From the NCBI RefSeq assembly GCF_940807255.1, contig NZ_CALNWY010000010.1:1-64000 (forward strand): 64,000 bases of DNA, in the 5' to 3' direction. Positions 29,370-36,920 of the stretch are shown here, piece by piece (the first letter of the stretch is position 1; each line of letters opens with the position of its first letter). Both the position numbers and the translations under genes were made by a program. This stretch comes from Mixta sp. Marseille-Q2659. Lineage in GTDB: Bacteria > Pseudomonadota > Gammaproteobacteria > Enterobacterales > Enterobacteriaceae. Under the pieces are notes generated by a model. That model saw only the letters and a list, made by a program, of their open reading frames with translations. It was not told the DNA's origin and searched no databases.

Positions 29370-29588
29370 AATGCACCTCTACAGGGGACACAATCTTAGC
29401 GCAGAGCATACGAAGCGTCGCAGCAAGGGAAAAGGCGTTTTACCCTTCTTTACGCGTGGAAACTGTTGTTTTTGCGAGCTGAGTGGCGATTCTGCCAGCA
29501 AACAAAGCGTTGTTGACTGTTTTTCAGGCGAACGGAAGCATTAACTATTTACATTGCCGTAAGGGGTGTTTATAGTTCGCCTCATTGC

Positions 29589-29675
29589 GGAGGGTGGCCG
29601 AGCGGCTTAAGGCAGCGGTCTTGAAAACCGCCGATGGGAAACCATCCGAGAGTTCGAATCTCTCCTCCTCCGCCA
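29589..29675 (+). tRNA. tRNA-Ser (anticodon UGA), one base short in the acceptor stem
   Basis: This is a class II tRNA with long variable arm, T-loop GTTCGAAT and encoded CCA. The anticodon TGA lies in CGGTCTTGAAAACCG. It has 87 nt. The 5' acceptor strand reads GGAGGG where the neighbouring copy reads GGAGGGG, so the seven-pair stem with CTCCTCC lacks one G (29592-29594). Either the gene is damaged or a G was lost in sequencing of a four-G run. Confidence 0.9.
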
Positions 29676-29685
29676 CTAAATTTCT

Positions 29686-29716
29686 AACGGGCCAGCAGCA
29701 ATGCTGGCCCGTTTTC
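29686..29716 (+). terminator. Terminator after first tRNA-Ser
   Basis: AACGGGCCAGCA (29686-29697) pairs with TGCTGGCCCGTT (29702-29713), followed by T residues. The stem is a strong 12-bp one. Confidence 0.9.
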
Positions 29717-29878
29717 GTTTGGGTAAAATGGCGATTTGCCGCTGTTTTCGCCGTTACGCTGCGAAAATAATCATTCAGTAATTTTTTGCATTAAAGGGGC
29801 TTGCGCAAGCAGAATCAAGCCGTTAGACTTCGTCGCACAATATGACACGTCAGCAATTCAGGTTGCGGATTGTCTTGC

Positions 29879-29966
29879 GGAGGGGTGGCCGAGTGGCTTA
29901 AGGCAGCGGTCTTGAAAACCGCCGATGGGAAACCATCCGAGAGTTCGAATCTCTCCTCCTCCGCCA
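29879..29966 (+). tRNA. tRNA-Ser (anticodon UGA)
   Basis: This is an 88-nt class II serine tRNA with anticodon TGA, complete seven-pair acceptor GGAGGGG/CTCCTCC, discriminator G and encoded CCA. It differs from the first copy by the extra acceptor G and by T instead of C in the D-loop (GAGTGG against GAGCGG). The upstream region differs from that of the first copy and has its own promoter room. Confidence 0.96.
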
Positions 29967-29975
29967 AATTTTAAG

Positions 29976-30003
29976 AGCCAGCACAGCGTGCTGGCTTTTT
30001 TTA
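29976..30003 (+). terminator. Terminator after second tRNA-Ser
   Basis: AGCCAGCAC (29976-29984) pairs with GTGCTGGCT (29988-29996) around an AGC loop, followed by seven T. Confidence 0.93.
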
Positions 30004-30292
30004 TGTGCGCTTCATCGCGCCACCAGCCGTTACCTCCCGCATTTCTTCTGGTTTGGCTCCTGCCGCGTTTTTATTATCGAAGCCGTCGTGCTGGAAAACA
30101 TTCTTTTGCTTTTCAGTCGGCTAATGAGACTAAACCGCGATGTCGCGTGTCTGCTATAGTCCTGATACGATATGAAGCCGCATCCGCTGCCGCAGACTGA
30201 AGCGCAGGGCGGCAGGGTATCTCCAGTATTGGCCCTGATGCGCTACGGTCAGGCGTCAGCCAGTCATCATCAGATCGAATGGAACAGTAACA

Positions 30293-32038
30293 ATGATCAA
30301 AAAACTTAGTCTTTGCGCATTGTCGGTTATTGCGGCGTTACCTTTAGGATTTTCTGCCCAGGCCGCTGATGGCGATCTGCAACTCCAGCAGGTACTGATG
30401 CTTAGCCGACACAATCTGCGGGCTCCGCTGGCTGATAATGGCAGTCTGTTAACGCAGGTCACCAAAAAAAGCTGGCCGCAATGGGAGGTGGCTGGCGGTG
30501 AGCTGACGACAAAAGGCGGCGTACTGGAAGTCTATATGGGGCGCTATACGCGCGAATGGCTGGCGCAGCAGGGGCTGATTGATAAAGCGGCCTGCCCGGC
30601 ACCGAATGACGTTTTTGCCTACGCAAACAGCCTCCAGCGTACCGTAGCGACCGCACAATACTTTGTTGCAGGTGCTTTCCCTGGCTGTGACGTCAGCGTT
30701 ACGCATCAGGATGAAATGGGCACCATGGATCCTGTCTTTAGTCCGGTGATTACTAACGGCAGTGAAGAATTCAATAAAAAAGCGTTGGCCGCGCTGAATG
30801 CGCAGGGTGAAAAGCTGAGCCTGAAGCCCGCTTTCCAGCGGCTGGAAAAAATCATCGATTATAAAAACTCATCGGCCTGTGATGGCAAAAAGCAGTGCGC
30901 GCTGAGCAGTGATAACCAGAATAAATTCAGTGCGGAAAATGGCAAAGAGCCTAACGTTGCCGGACCGCTGAAAATAGGTAACTCGCTGGTTGATGCGTTT
31001 ACGCTGCAATATTACCAGGGATTCCCGTTGGAGCAGGTCGCCTGGGGACAGATTAAAACGCCAGAACAGTGGCAGGAGTTGGCAGCGGTTAAAAACGGCT
31101 ATCAGGATGCGCTGTTTACCGCGCCGGAAATCGCCCATGAGGTCGCTGCACCGCTGATTGACTATATTCGCAGCCAGCTGGTGGATCAGGATAAAGCCAC
31201 CGCGCCGAAAGTGACGCTGATGGTCGGCCATGATTCCAATATCGCCTCGCTGCTGGCGGCGCTGGATGTGAAACCTTATACCTTGCCGGGCCAGTACGAA
31301 AAGACGCCTATTGGCGGCCAGGTGGTTTTTGAACGCTGGCACGATCCGAAAGCCGATAAAGATCTGGTGAAAATTGAATATGTTTACCAGACGGCCGAAC
31401 AGCTTCGCGACACGGAAGCGCTCAGCCTGAAAAATCCTCCGAAGCGGGTAACTTTACAGCTAAACGGCTGCCAGACAGATGCTAACGGTTTCTGCTCGTG
31501 GGAGCAGTTTAGCGGCATTTTAAACGCATCCCTTCAGGGCACTGCTTTGCAGCCGGCTGTTGACAAAGCTGCAGCTGATAAAGCCGCCGCTGAAAAAGCC
31601 GCAGCCGATAAAGCAAACGCTGATAAAGCCGCAGCCGATAAAGCAAACGCTGATAAAGCCGCAGCCGACAAACCAGCCGCCGCTGTAGAAAAACCAGCAG
31701 ATGGCAAAGGCGCTGCTGATAACGCCGCCGCAGACAAGGCAGCATCGGACAAAGCTGCCGTAGATAAAGCGCAGCAAACGAAAGCCGCAGAAAAACAGGC
31801 TGCCGCGCAGGAAGCGGATGCTAAAGCCGCAGCGGAAAAAGCGCAGGCCGAAGCGGATAAAGCGAAAGCGGCCGCCGCTAAAGCAAAGGCGGAAGCTGAT
31901 CAGGCTGCAAAAGAAAAAGCGGCAGCGGAGAAAGCGGGTTCTGCAACCCAACCGCAAGCTAAACCTGACGCGCAGCCAAAAGCGACAGAAGAAAAAGCGC
32001 AGCAGGCGCCAGTTCAGAAAGCTGAAGCCGCCAGTTAA
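30293..32038 (+). CDS. agp: Glucose-1-phosphatase Agp with long Ala/Lys-rich C-terminal tail
   Basis: Agp is a periplasmic histidine acid phosphatase that releases glucose from glucose-1-phosphate. A signal peptide ends near GFSAQA. The catalytic motif SRHNLRAP is at residues 38-45 and the proton donor motif VGHDSNIAS follows later. Residues to about 416 match E. coli Agp (413 residues) throughout. About 165 further residues are absent from the E. coli enzyme. They are repeats of [20 protein letters not shown] type, then a segment rich in Q, A and K ending KAEAAS, like TolA domain II. The tail should be a long, highly charged helix. What it binds is unknown. The gene ends in a good terminator. 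Confidence 0.93.
   Translation: MIKKLSLCALSVIAALPLGFSAQAADGDLQLQQVLMLSRHNLRAPLADNGSLLTQVTKKSWPQWEVAGGELTTKGGVLEVYMGRYTREWLAQQGLIDKAACPAPNDVFAYANSLQRTVATAQYFVAGAFPGCDVSVTHQDEMGTMDPVFSPVITNGSEEFNKKALAALNAQGEKLSLKPAFQRLEKIIDYKNSSACDGKKQCALSSDNQNKFSAENGKEPNVAGPLKIGNSLVDAFTLQYYQGFPLEQVAWGQIKTPEQWQELAAVKNGYQDALFTAPEIAHEVAAPLIDYIRSQLVDQDKATAPKVTLMVGHDSNIASLLAALDVKPYTLPGQYEKTPIGGQVVFERWHDPKADKDLVKIEYVYQTAEQLRDTEALSLKNPPKRVTLQLNGCQTDANGFCSWEQFSGILNASLQGTALQPAVDKAAADKAAAEKAAADKANADKAAADKANADKAAADKPAAAVEKPADGKGAADNAAADKAASDKAAVDKAQQTKAAEKQAAAQEADAKAAAEKAQAEADKAKAAAAKAKAEADQAAKEKAAAEKAGSATQPQAKPDAQPKATEEKAQQAPVQKAEAAS
31598..31672 (+). repeat. 30-bp tandem repeat inside agp tail
   Basis: A 30-bp unit starting GCCGCAGCCGATAAAGCAAA occurs perfectly at 31598-31627 and 31628-31657 and then partly to 31672. 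It encodes [10 protein letters not shown] and makes copy number in the tail prone to change by slippage or recombination. Confidence 0.9.
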
Positions 32039-32053
32039 TGTTACGGGGCGAGT

Positions 32054-32082
32054 AAAAAGGGAGCGCGATGCTCCCTTTTTTA
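32054..32082 (+). terminator. Terminator of agp
   Basis: GGGAGC (32059-32064) pairs with GCTCCC (32070-32075). Five A on the left pair with the T run on the right. Confidence 0.9.
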
Positions 32083-32109
32083 TTGCGACAACATTCCTTA
32101 CGATCCTGA

Positions 32110-32152
<43 letters not shown>

Positions 32153-32332
32153 ATCAACCAACTACTCAACTAACCAGTCAGCCGTTATACGCCCTGGGTT
32201 CTGTCTGTTTGTGATAAATTCAACAAAAAGTTGATTTTTCAACAAAGGAGGGGTATTTTCGCGGATGTTACCTTTGGGGCAGCTAAATAAGCTGCACGCA
32301 GTGGGGCGAAAAAGAATGAGGATCATAACAAC

Positions 32333-32998
32333 ATGAAGAAGAAAGAAACCTTAGCTGCGCTTTCGCAAATCCTTGAATCAGCAATGGATGCTATGGCTGC
32401 TACGGTAGCCAACAATCATGAAATCGTTCTGCATAATTTGACTACACCAGCAGCTTCGGTACAAAAAATTATTAATGGTCATATTAGCGGCAGAAAAAAA
32501 GGCGACAGCTTACTGGCCGGTCCCGATAAGGATGATGGTTTTGCCGGGCTTCTGGTTAAAGGGAAAAATGATGCTCAACCGGTGGTGATAAAAAACTATA
32601 AAACGGTTACCGCCGCAGGCCGACTGCTCGACAGTGCATCAACGATCTATTTTAGCGAAGAGGGCGAGCCGCTCATGGCGTTCTGCATCAATACAGATAA
32701 CTCTGCTTATGAACATATTCGCAAAGGGCTTGAATTATTAACCCATACCGTACCCGCGGCGAATGATAAAAAAGAGCTGAGCCTGAACACTATTATTAGC
32801 GATACCATTCAGGACGTTATTGGCCGTCACATTATATCAGGGAAGAAAATTCAGAAAGCACAGCGGTTAAAGATTATTGAGGAGATTCGCAGCAGAGGAA
32901 TTTTCAAAATGAAAGGGGGAGTTCAGCAGGTTGCTGATGCGCTGGGCGTCACGCGTTACACAATTTATAACGATCTGGAGGCGATGGGTGAGGAATAA
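32333..32998 (+). CDS. YheO/DauR-type PAS and HTH transcriptional regulator
   Basis: The 221-residue product has an N-terminal YheO-like PAS domain (ANNHEIVLHNLTTPAASVQK, GEPLMAFCINTD) and a C-terminal helix-turn-helix with GGVQQVADALGVTRYTIYND. This architecture is shared with YheO and with DauR, the regulator of D-arginine catabolism. The partner phzF-like gene overlaps its 3' end by 11 bp, so they form one operon. The signal it senses is unknown. The upstream gap (32083-32332) holds the CAGC microsatellite, and I cannot place a firm promoter there. Confidence 0.85.
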   Translation: MKKKETLAALSQILESAMDAMAATVANNHEIVLHNLTTPAASVQKIINGHISGRKKGDSLLAGPDKDDGFAGLLVKGKNDAQPVVIKNYKTVTAAGRLLDSASTIYFSEEGEPLMAFCINTDNSAYEHIRKGLELLTHTVPAANDKKELSLNTIISDTIQDVIGRHIISGKKIQKAQRLKIIEEIRSRGIFKMKGGVQQVADALGVTRYTIYNDLEAMGEE

Positions 32999-33803
32999 AA
33001 GCGCATCTCAACAAACCGGTATTCCTTTTTTTCAGGTCGATGCTTTTACTGGCCAACCTTTTTCTGGAAATCCTGCGGCGGTCTGCGTGCTGGAAAAATG
33101 GTTAGATGATACGACGCTGCAAAATATTGCGCAGGAAAATAACCTTTCTGAAACGGCGTTTATTGTTAAAGTTGGCGAAGACTTTATGCTGCGCTGGTTT
33201 ACACCCTGTGTTGAAGTTGATTTGTGCGGTCATGCGACACTCGCAGCGGCCTTTGTACTCTTCACGCAATATCATTTGACCGATAAAGTTATTCGTTTTC
33301 ATACCCGAAGCGGTGTACTGACGGTTAAACGCAAAGGTGAAAGTTATGAACTGGACTTCCCTTTAGTTAAGCCCGTAAAAATTGACCAACCTCAGGGCCT
33401 GAAGGCTGCCCTTGGTATTGAAAGTGTGCCAGCGGAAATATGGCAGGCTGCGGATATCGTTGTGCTTATTGACGATGAAAAACTCTTGGATTCTCTTTCT
33501 CCCAACTTCGCTTTACTTGAACGTTTTGCTACTCGTGGCATAGTGGTTTCCTGTCCATCGACAAATTTTGATTTTCGTTCTCGCTGGTTTGGGCCGCAGG
33601 TTGGCGTTAATGAAGATCCGGTAACCGGTTCAGCGCATACTTTTCTTGCCTGTTTATGGTCAGAAAAATTAGGCAAAAAAGAATTATATGCCCAGCAGGG
33701 CGGTAAGCGAAAAGGTGAAATCATTTGCCGGATAAAAGACAACGAGCGTATTGAGCTTTGCGGTGAAGCGCGCTTAATTATTAAAGGTGCGATTTTTATT
33801 TAA
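32988..33803 (+). CDS. PhzF-family isomerase-like protein
   Basis: PhzF proteins have a diaminopimelate-epimerase-like fold with two similar lobes. The 271-residue product has IPFFQVDAFTGQPFSGNPAA at the start, the catalytic-glutamate segment ENNLSETAFIVK, CGHATLAAAFVLF and EDPVTGSAHTFLACLW. It is close in type to E. coli YddE, but the substrate is unknown. The start is a GTG at 32988 inside the end of the regulator gene, with GGAGG six bases before it. Longer upstream frames are not family-like. Translation is probably coupled to the regulator. Confidence 0.88.
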   Translation: MRNKSASQQTGIPFFQVDAFTGQPFSGNPAAVCVLEKWLDDTTLQNIAQENNLSETAFIVKVGEDFMLRWFTPCVEVDLCGHATLAAAFVLFTQYHLTDKVIRFHTRSGVLTVKRKGESYELDFPLVKPVKIDQPQGLKAALGIESVPAEIWQAADIVVLIDDEKLLDSLSPNFALLERFATRGIVVSCPSTNFDFRSRWFGPQVGVNEDPVTGSAHTFLACLWSEKLGKKELYAQQGGKRKGEIICRIKDNERIELCGEARLIIKGAIFI

Positions 33804-33917
33804 CGATGTTTTTATAATAACAACAAAATTTCTGCGTAAAAAAATTATATTTTTATAGCGTCCGATTAAACTTTGGGTGGGAGTGGTCATCACAATTTTT
33901 AAAATTAAGGAGACGTA

Positions 33918-34051
33918 ATGCTCTGTGAAAATATCAGTAAGACACATGAAAAGGCAACGCTATTTGAGAGGAGATTGTAGGCGGAACGATTTTTTTAATT
34001 CTGTTGATTTATGCGGTTTTATTGCTGGCACAGTTTGGGGTTTTTCGTTAA
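33918..34051 (+). pseudogene. Possible small membrane protein, frame broken by one base
   Basis: An ATG at 33918 has a strong AAGGAG ribosome site five bases upstream. It codes MLCENISKTHEKATLFERRL and then stops at TAG. Adding one base near 33977 would join it to a hydrophobic stretch VGGTIFLILLIYAVLLLAQF ending GVFR-stop at 34051, a total of about 44 residues with one membrane helix. I do not recognise a family. The rest of the 294-bp gap from 33804 to 34097 is AT-rich and otherwise empty. Confidence 0.35.
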
Positions 34052-34097
34052 CAATCCTGACTGATATAGATAAGTAAATTTCCTGACAGATGGTTTT

Positions 34098-34316
34098 ATG
34101 AAAAAAATTATTGCAGTTTTCGCGCTGGCTTTATTAAGTGTCAGCGTGACGGGTTGCTCAAGTGATTATGTTATCCAAAAGAAAAATGGTGATATGATTA
34201 TTACCAATGGCAAACCTGAAATTGATGACGATACCGGCCTCGTTTCGTATGAGGATACTGCCGGAAACGAGTATGCGATCAATCGTAATGAAATTGTACA
34301 GATGATTGAAAAATAA
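34098..34316 (+). CDS. YgdI/YgdR-family small lipoprotein
   Basis: This 72-residue lipoprotein has signal and lipobox LLSVSVTGC (cysteine at residue 20), followed by the DUF903 pattern SSDYVIQKKNGDMIITNGKP and EIDDDTGLVSYEDTAGNEYA. It resembles E. coli YgdI and YgdR, whose function is unknown. It is a single gene ended by a very strong hairpin. Confidence 0.88.
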   Translation: MKKIIAVFALALLSVSVTGCSSDYVIQKKNGDMIITNGKPEIDDDTGLVSYEDTAGNEYAINRNEIVQMIEK

Positions 34317-34371
34317 AAGCCGTTCAATAAAAAAGCTGGTTATGATAACCAGCTTTTTTATTGAACGGCTT
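34317..34371. terminator. 26-bp perfect inverted repeat, bidirectional terminator
   Basis: Both arms are 26 bp and pair perfectly (34317-34342 and 34346-34371) around a TGA loop. The inner core AAAAAAGCTGG/CCAGCTTTTTT is a classic two-way terminator. The outer GCCGTTCAAT/ATTGAACGGC extends the pairing far beyond what is needed. Confidence 0.9.
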
Positions 34372-34417
34372 ATGATAATCGTTGGCTGCGCCTGTTCAGC
34401 AGGACAGTAGCGAAACG

Positions 34418-34897
34418 TTAGTATTCAACGCAGGTAAGCACCCATACGTCCGGGTTGCCAATAAGCCAGGCGTTATGATCGATATGCTTACGTTCTAAGA
34501 TTAATGTCGACTCATCGTTGCTGAATTCAGTAAATAAAATTTGAAACGTGTCGTTGCTTATACTATCTGTCGCAAGTTTTCGCATGCCGGCATTATGATA
34601 TTTCAGCGTATAGTTATCTATCTGAAAACCATCGCTTAGCAAAACTTTTCGATTAACATTTTCTACAGCGCCGTCATGTATTGCTTTACCATTAAATGAG
34701 ATAAATCCCGTATTGTCCTTATAGAGTTGAAGCGTTTGGGTAAGATAGAAATTATAGTCTGCGTCGTTTTTTGCAATGTGATAGCGGGATTGGCTTGTAC
34801 ACTTGAAGGTATTGACGCTATGCATATGGTTATATACAGCGGCAAAGCAAATCATGATTACAGCTATAAGTATTAAGCTAATGCTGGCTGTTTTCAT
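34418..34897 (-). CDS. FidL-like membrane protein
   Basis: The 159-residue product has one N-terminal membrane anchor (SISLILIAVIMICFAAVYNH) and a periplasmic domain with three cysteines including the final CVEY. It overlaps the upstream ToxR-like gene by four bases (ATGA). Salmonella FidL is a protein of similar size and layout encoded beside the ToxR-like regulator MarT. I call it FidL-like on size, topology and context. It probably modulates its partner regulator in the membrane, as ToxS does for ToxR. Confidence 0.65.
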   Translation of the reverse strand: MKTASISLILIAVIMICFAAVYNHMHSVNTFKCTSQSRYHIAKNDADYNFYLTQTLQLYKDNTGFISFNGKAIHDGAVENVNRKVLLSDGFQIDNYTLKYHNAGMRKLATDSISNDTFQILFTEFSNDESTLILERKHIDHNAWLIGNPDVWVLTCVEY

Positions 34898-35664
34898 GGT
34901 TCACCCCAGTTATTATAATGAAAATTATCACAGGAAATGATCTGTTCATTCTCACCGACAGTACATAACGCTAACAGCGTTCGGCCGGCGCTTTGCGATG
35001 TAAATGAGTCATTACTGTCAAATATGATTTTCTTTTCGGGTCCGCAGGCGGCCTGATTATCTTGCAGAATAGCGCTAATATGCGTTTTCGCAACTTTTCG
35101 GGCGTTTTTATTAAAATCTTTCATAAAAACAAGGTTGCAGCCAGCATTTAAACGATCGCCATAGAGTGCATAATGATTGGCTTGCGCGGGTAAAATGAAA
35201 TAAAAAAGCATTAACGAAACGCCGCATATCAGAGCCAGCAACAGGGTTATCGAATTCAAGCGCTGACCTGATAAACGGGTCTTTTTTGACGCATGTTGCG
35301 GCGCAGATATATCTGAAACAGGAAGCGTGAATATTTCCTGCGGGCAAATATTTACTTCTGGATTTAATCTGAAGCCCATTTTCGGTACGGTGATGATAAG
35401 TTCCGCGCAGCCGAATCGGGATAAAGCACGGCGTAAGATACTGATATATTGATTCAGGCTGCTGTTAGAACTCTGCAGCCCATAATCGTCCCAAACTTCT
35501 TTTAGCAACTGCTCACGTTCTAATAACCCATTTTTTGCCATTAATAAGGCGGTAAATATCCGGCTAGCCGTCAGGGTTAATTGCACCGTGTCATTCGTTT
35601 CGCAGTGAGTCAGTGATCCATCCTCTGGATTGAAAAGTATCTTCTCCGAAATTAAAAAATTCAT
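34894..35664 (-). CDS. ToxR/CadC/MarT-like membrane-bound transcriptional regulator
   Basis: The 256-residue product has an OmpR-type winged-helix DNA-binding domain at residues 1-105 (LTASRIFTALLMAKNGLLER, SSLNQYISILRRALSRFG, TVPKMGFRLNPE), one membrane helix at about 135-157 (SITLLLALICGVSLMLFYFI), and a periplasmic sensor domain with cysteines. This is a one-component membrane regulator. Coupled translation with the FidL-like gene suggests a pair. The cut cluster is nearby, but control of it is only a guess. The DNA here is AT-rich compared with the core. Confidence 0.85.
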   Translation of the reverse strand: MNFLISEKILFNPEDGSLTHCETNDTVQLTLTASRIFTALLMAKNGLLEREQLLKEVWDDYGLQSSNSSLNQYISILRRALSRFGCAELIITVPKMGFRLNPEVNICPQEIFTLPVSDISAPQHASKKTRLSGQRLNSITLLLALICGVSLMLFYFILPAQANHYALYGDRLNAGCNLVFMKDFNKNARKVAKTHISAILQDNQAACGPEKKIIFDSNDSFTSQSAGRTLLALCTVGENEQIISCDNFHYNNWGEP

Positions 35665-35872
35665 AGAGGAAGCGCCGAATATGAAAACGTCTGGCGAAAA
35701 ATTATATCATGGCTATCCTTTTTTTCGAGATAAATTATTACGATTCATAATATTTTATTATAGGCTGATTATTTTGCAAACTTGCAAGTAATAGTTAAAT
35801 TATTGAAGGTGATTTTGTTATTTAAATGAAAAGCGTTGTAAACATTATCCAATCAAAGCCAGGAAAATGATA

Positions 35873-35974
35873 ATGCTCGCTATAATCATTATTAACGTTG
35901 TTAATCCGTACGTTCTTATTACCATGGTTTTGCTTCTTATTTGGTTTATCCAATTAAGCTATCCGAAAGGATAA
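35873..35974 (+). CDS. Possible 33-residue hydrophobic small protein
   Basis: An ATG at 35873 with AGGA eight bases upstream codes for 33 residues, mainly one membrane helix (NVVNPYVLITMVLLLIWFIQ) with a short LSYPKG end. It overlaps the 3' end of cutD on the other strand by 29 bp. Size and composition fit KdpF-like small membrane proteins, but I recognise no family and support is weak. Confidence 0.25.
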   Translation: MLAIIIINVVNPYVLITMVLLLIWFIQLSYPKG

Positions 35975-36920
35975 CGGGTAGTCCCTTTGAGCTTGCTGCT
36001 TGTAGAAAAATTTCACTGCTTTTTTTACTTTGCCCTGACAGGTATTCTTTTGCAGGATGTTCAAGCCCCAACAGTGAATATTTTTGCACACCGAACGCAT
36101 GCCAGGGCAGCAAATCTATTCCCTGAAACCCAGGTTTTCCCGCTGTCATGCTGGCAATGAGGTTCAGAATGTTTGTCATCTCTTCCCCCGTATCGTTAAC
36201 GCCGGGGATCACCGGAATACGCAGGCGTAATGGAATATTGAGCGTTAACAATTTTTCAAGGTTACGCAGAATGCGCACATTACTGACGCCGGTATAACGC
36301 CGGTGCAAGCCCTCATCCGCCAGCTTCAGATCGTAAAGGATCAAATCGGTCGCCATACAGACCTGCTTTACCGACGCCCAGGATGCGAAACCCGCCGTTT
36401 CAACGGTGGTATGGATCCCTTCGAGGCGTAGCCTTTGCAATAACGCCCTGGCAAAGGCGGGCTGAAGCATAACCTCTCCGCCGCTGAGTGTGACGCCACC
36501 GCCTGAGGTAAGGTAGTAGGGCAGATCCTTCAACACCTCATGATGCACCGCATCCAGCGTCATCCATTTTCCAACTACTTTCAGCGCCTGTACCGGACAT
36601 GTTTCTTCACAAAGAAGGCAGCCGTTACAAGTCGCCATGCGGTTGATGACATGGCGTTCGCCGTGACGTTGATGAATATTATTTGGACAGCTATCAATGC
36701 AGCTGCCGCAATGCAGGCAGTTGTCGGCACGCCAGAAAATATCAATTTCCTGACGCAATCCTTCTGGATTAGCGCACCAGCCGCAGCGCATCAGACAGCC
36801 TTTAAAAAATACCACGGTACGAATGCCGGGGCCGTCATGCAGCGAAAAACGCTGAATGTTAAAAATAGAACCCGTTAGCGGCTTAGTAAGTGTGCTGCAC
36901 GGTTCGGCTGATAATTTCAT
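35946..36920 (-). CDS. cutD: Choline TMA-lyase activating enzyme CutD (radical SAM)
   Basis: CutD uses S-adenosylmethionine and a 4Fe-4S cluster to install the glycyl radical on CutC. The 324-residue product has the radical SAM cysteines C42, C46 and C49 in KGCLMRCGWCANPEG, then an inserted two-cluster ferredoxin domain (CLHCGSCIDSC and CNGCLLCEETCPVQA), then the glycyl-activase hallmark GGGVTLSGGE. This layout is typical for activases of larger glycyl radical enzymes. I chose the ATG at 36920, preceded by GAGGTGCAGG. A GTG at 36932 is possible. It overlaps cutC by 38 bp, so translation is coupled. The gene is intact. Confidence 0.88.
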   Translation of the reverse strand: MKLSAEPCSTLTKPLTGSIFNIQRFSLHDGPGIRTVVFFKGCLMRCGWCANPEGLRQEIDIFWRADNCLHCGSCIDSCPNNIHQRHGERHVINRMATCNGCLLCEETCPVQALKVVGKWMTLDAVHHEVLKDLPYYLTSGGGVTLSGGEVMLQPAFARALLQRLRLEGIHTTVETAGFASWASVKQVCMATDLILYDLKLADEGLHRRYTGVSNVRILRNLEKLLTLNIPLRLRIPVIPGVNDTGEEMTNILNLIASMTAGKPGFQGIDLLPWHAFGVQKYSLLGLEHPAKEYLSGQSKKSSEIFLQAASSKGLPVILSDSLIG

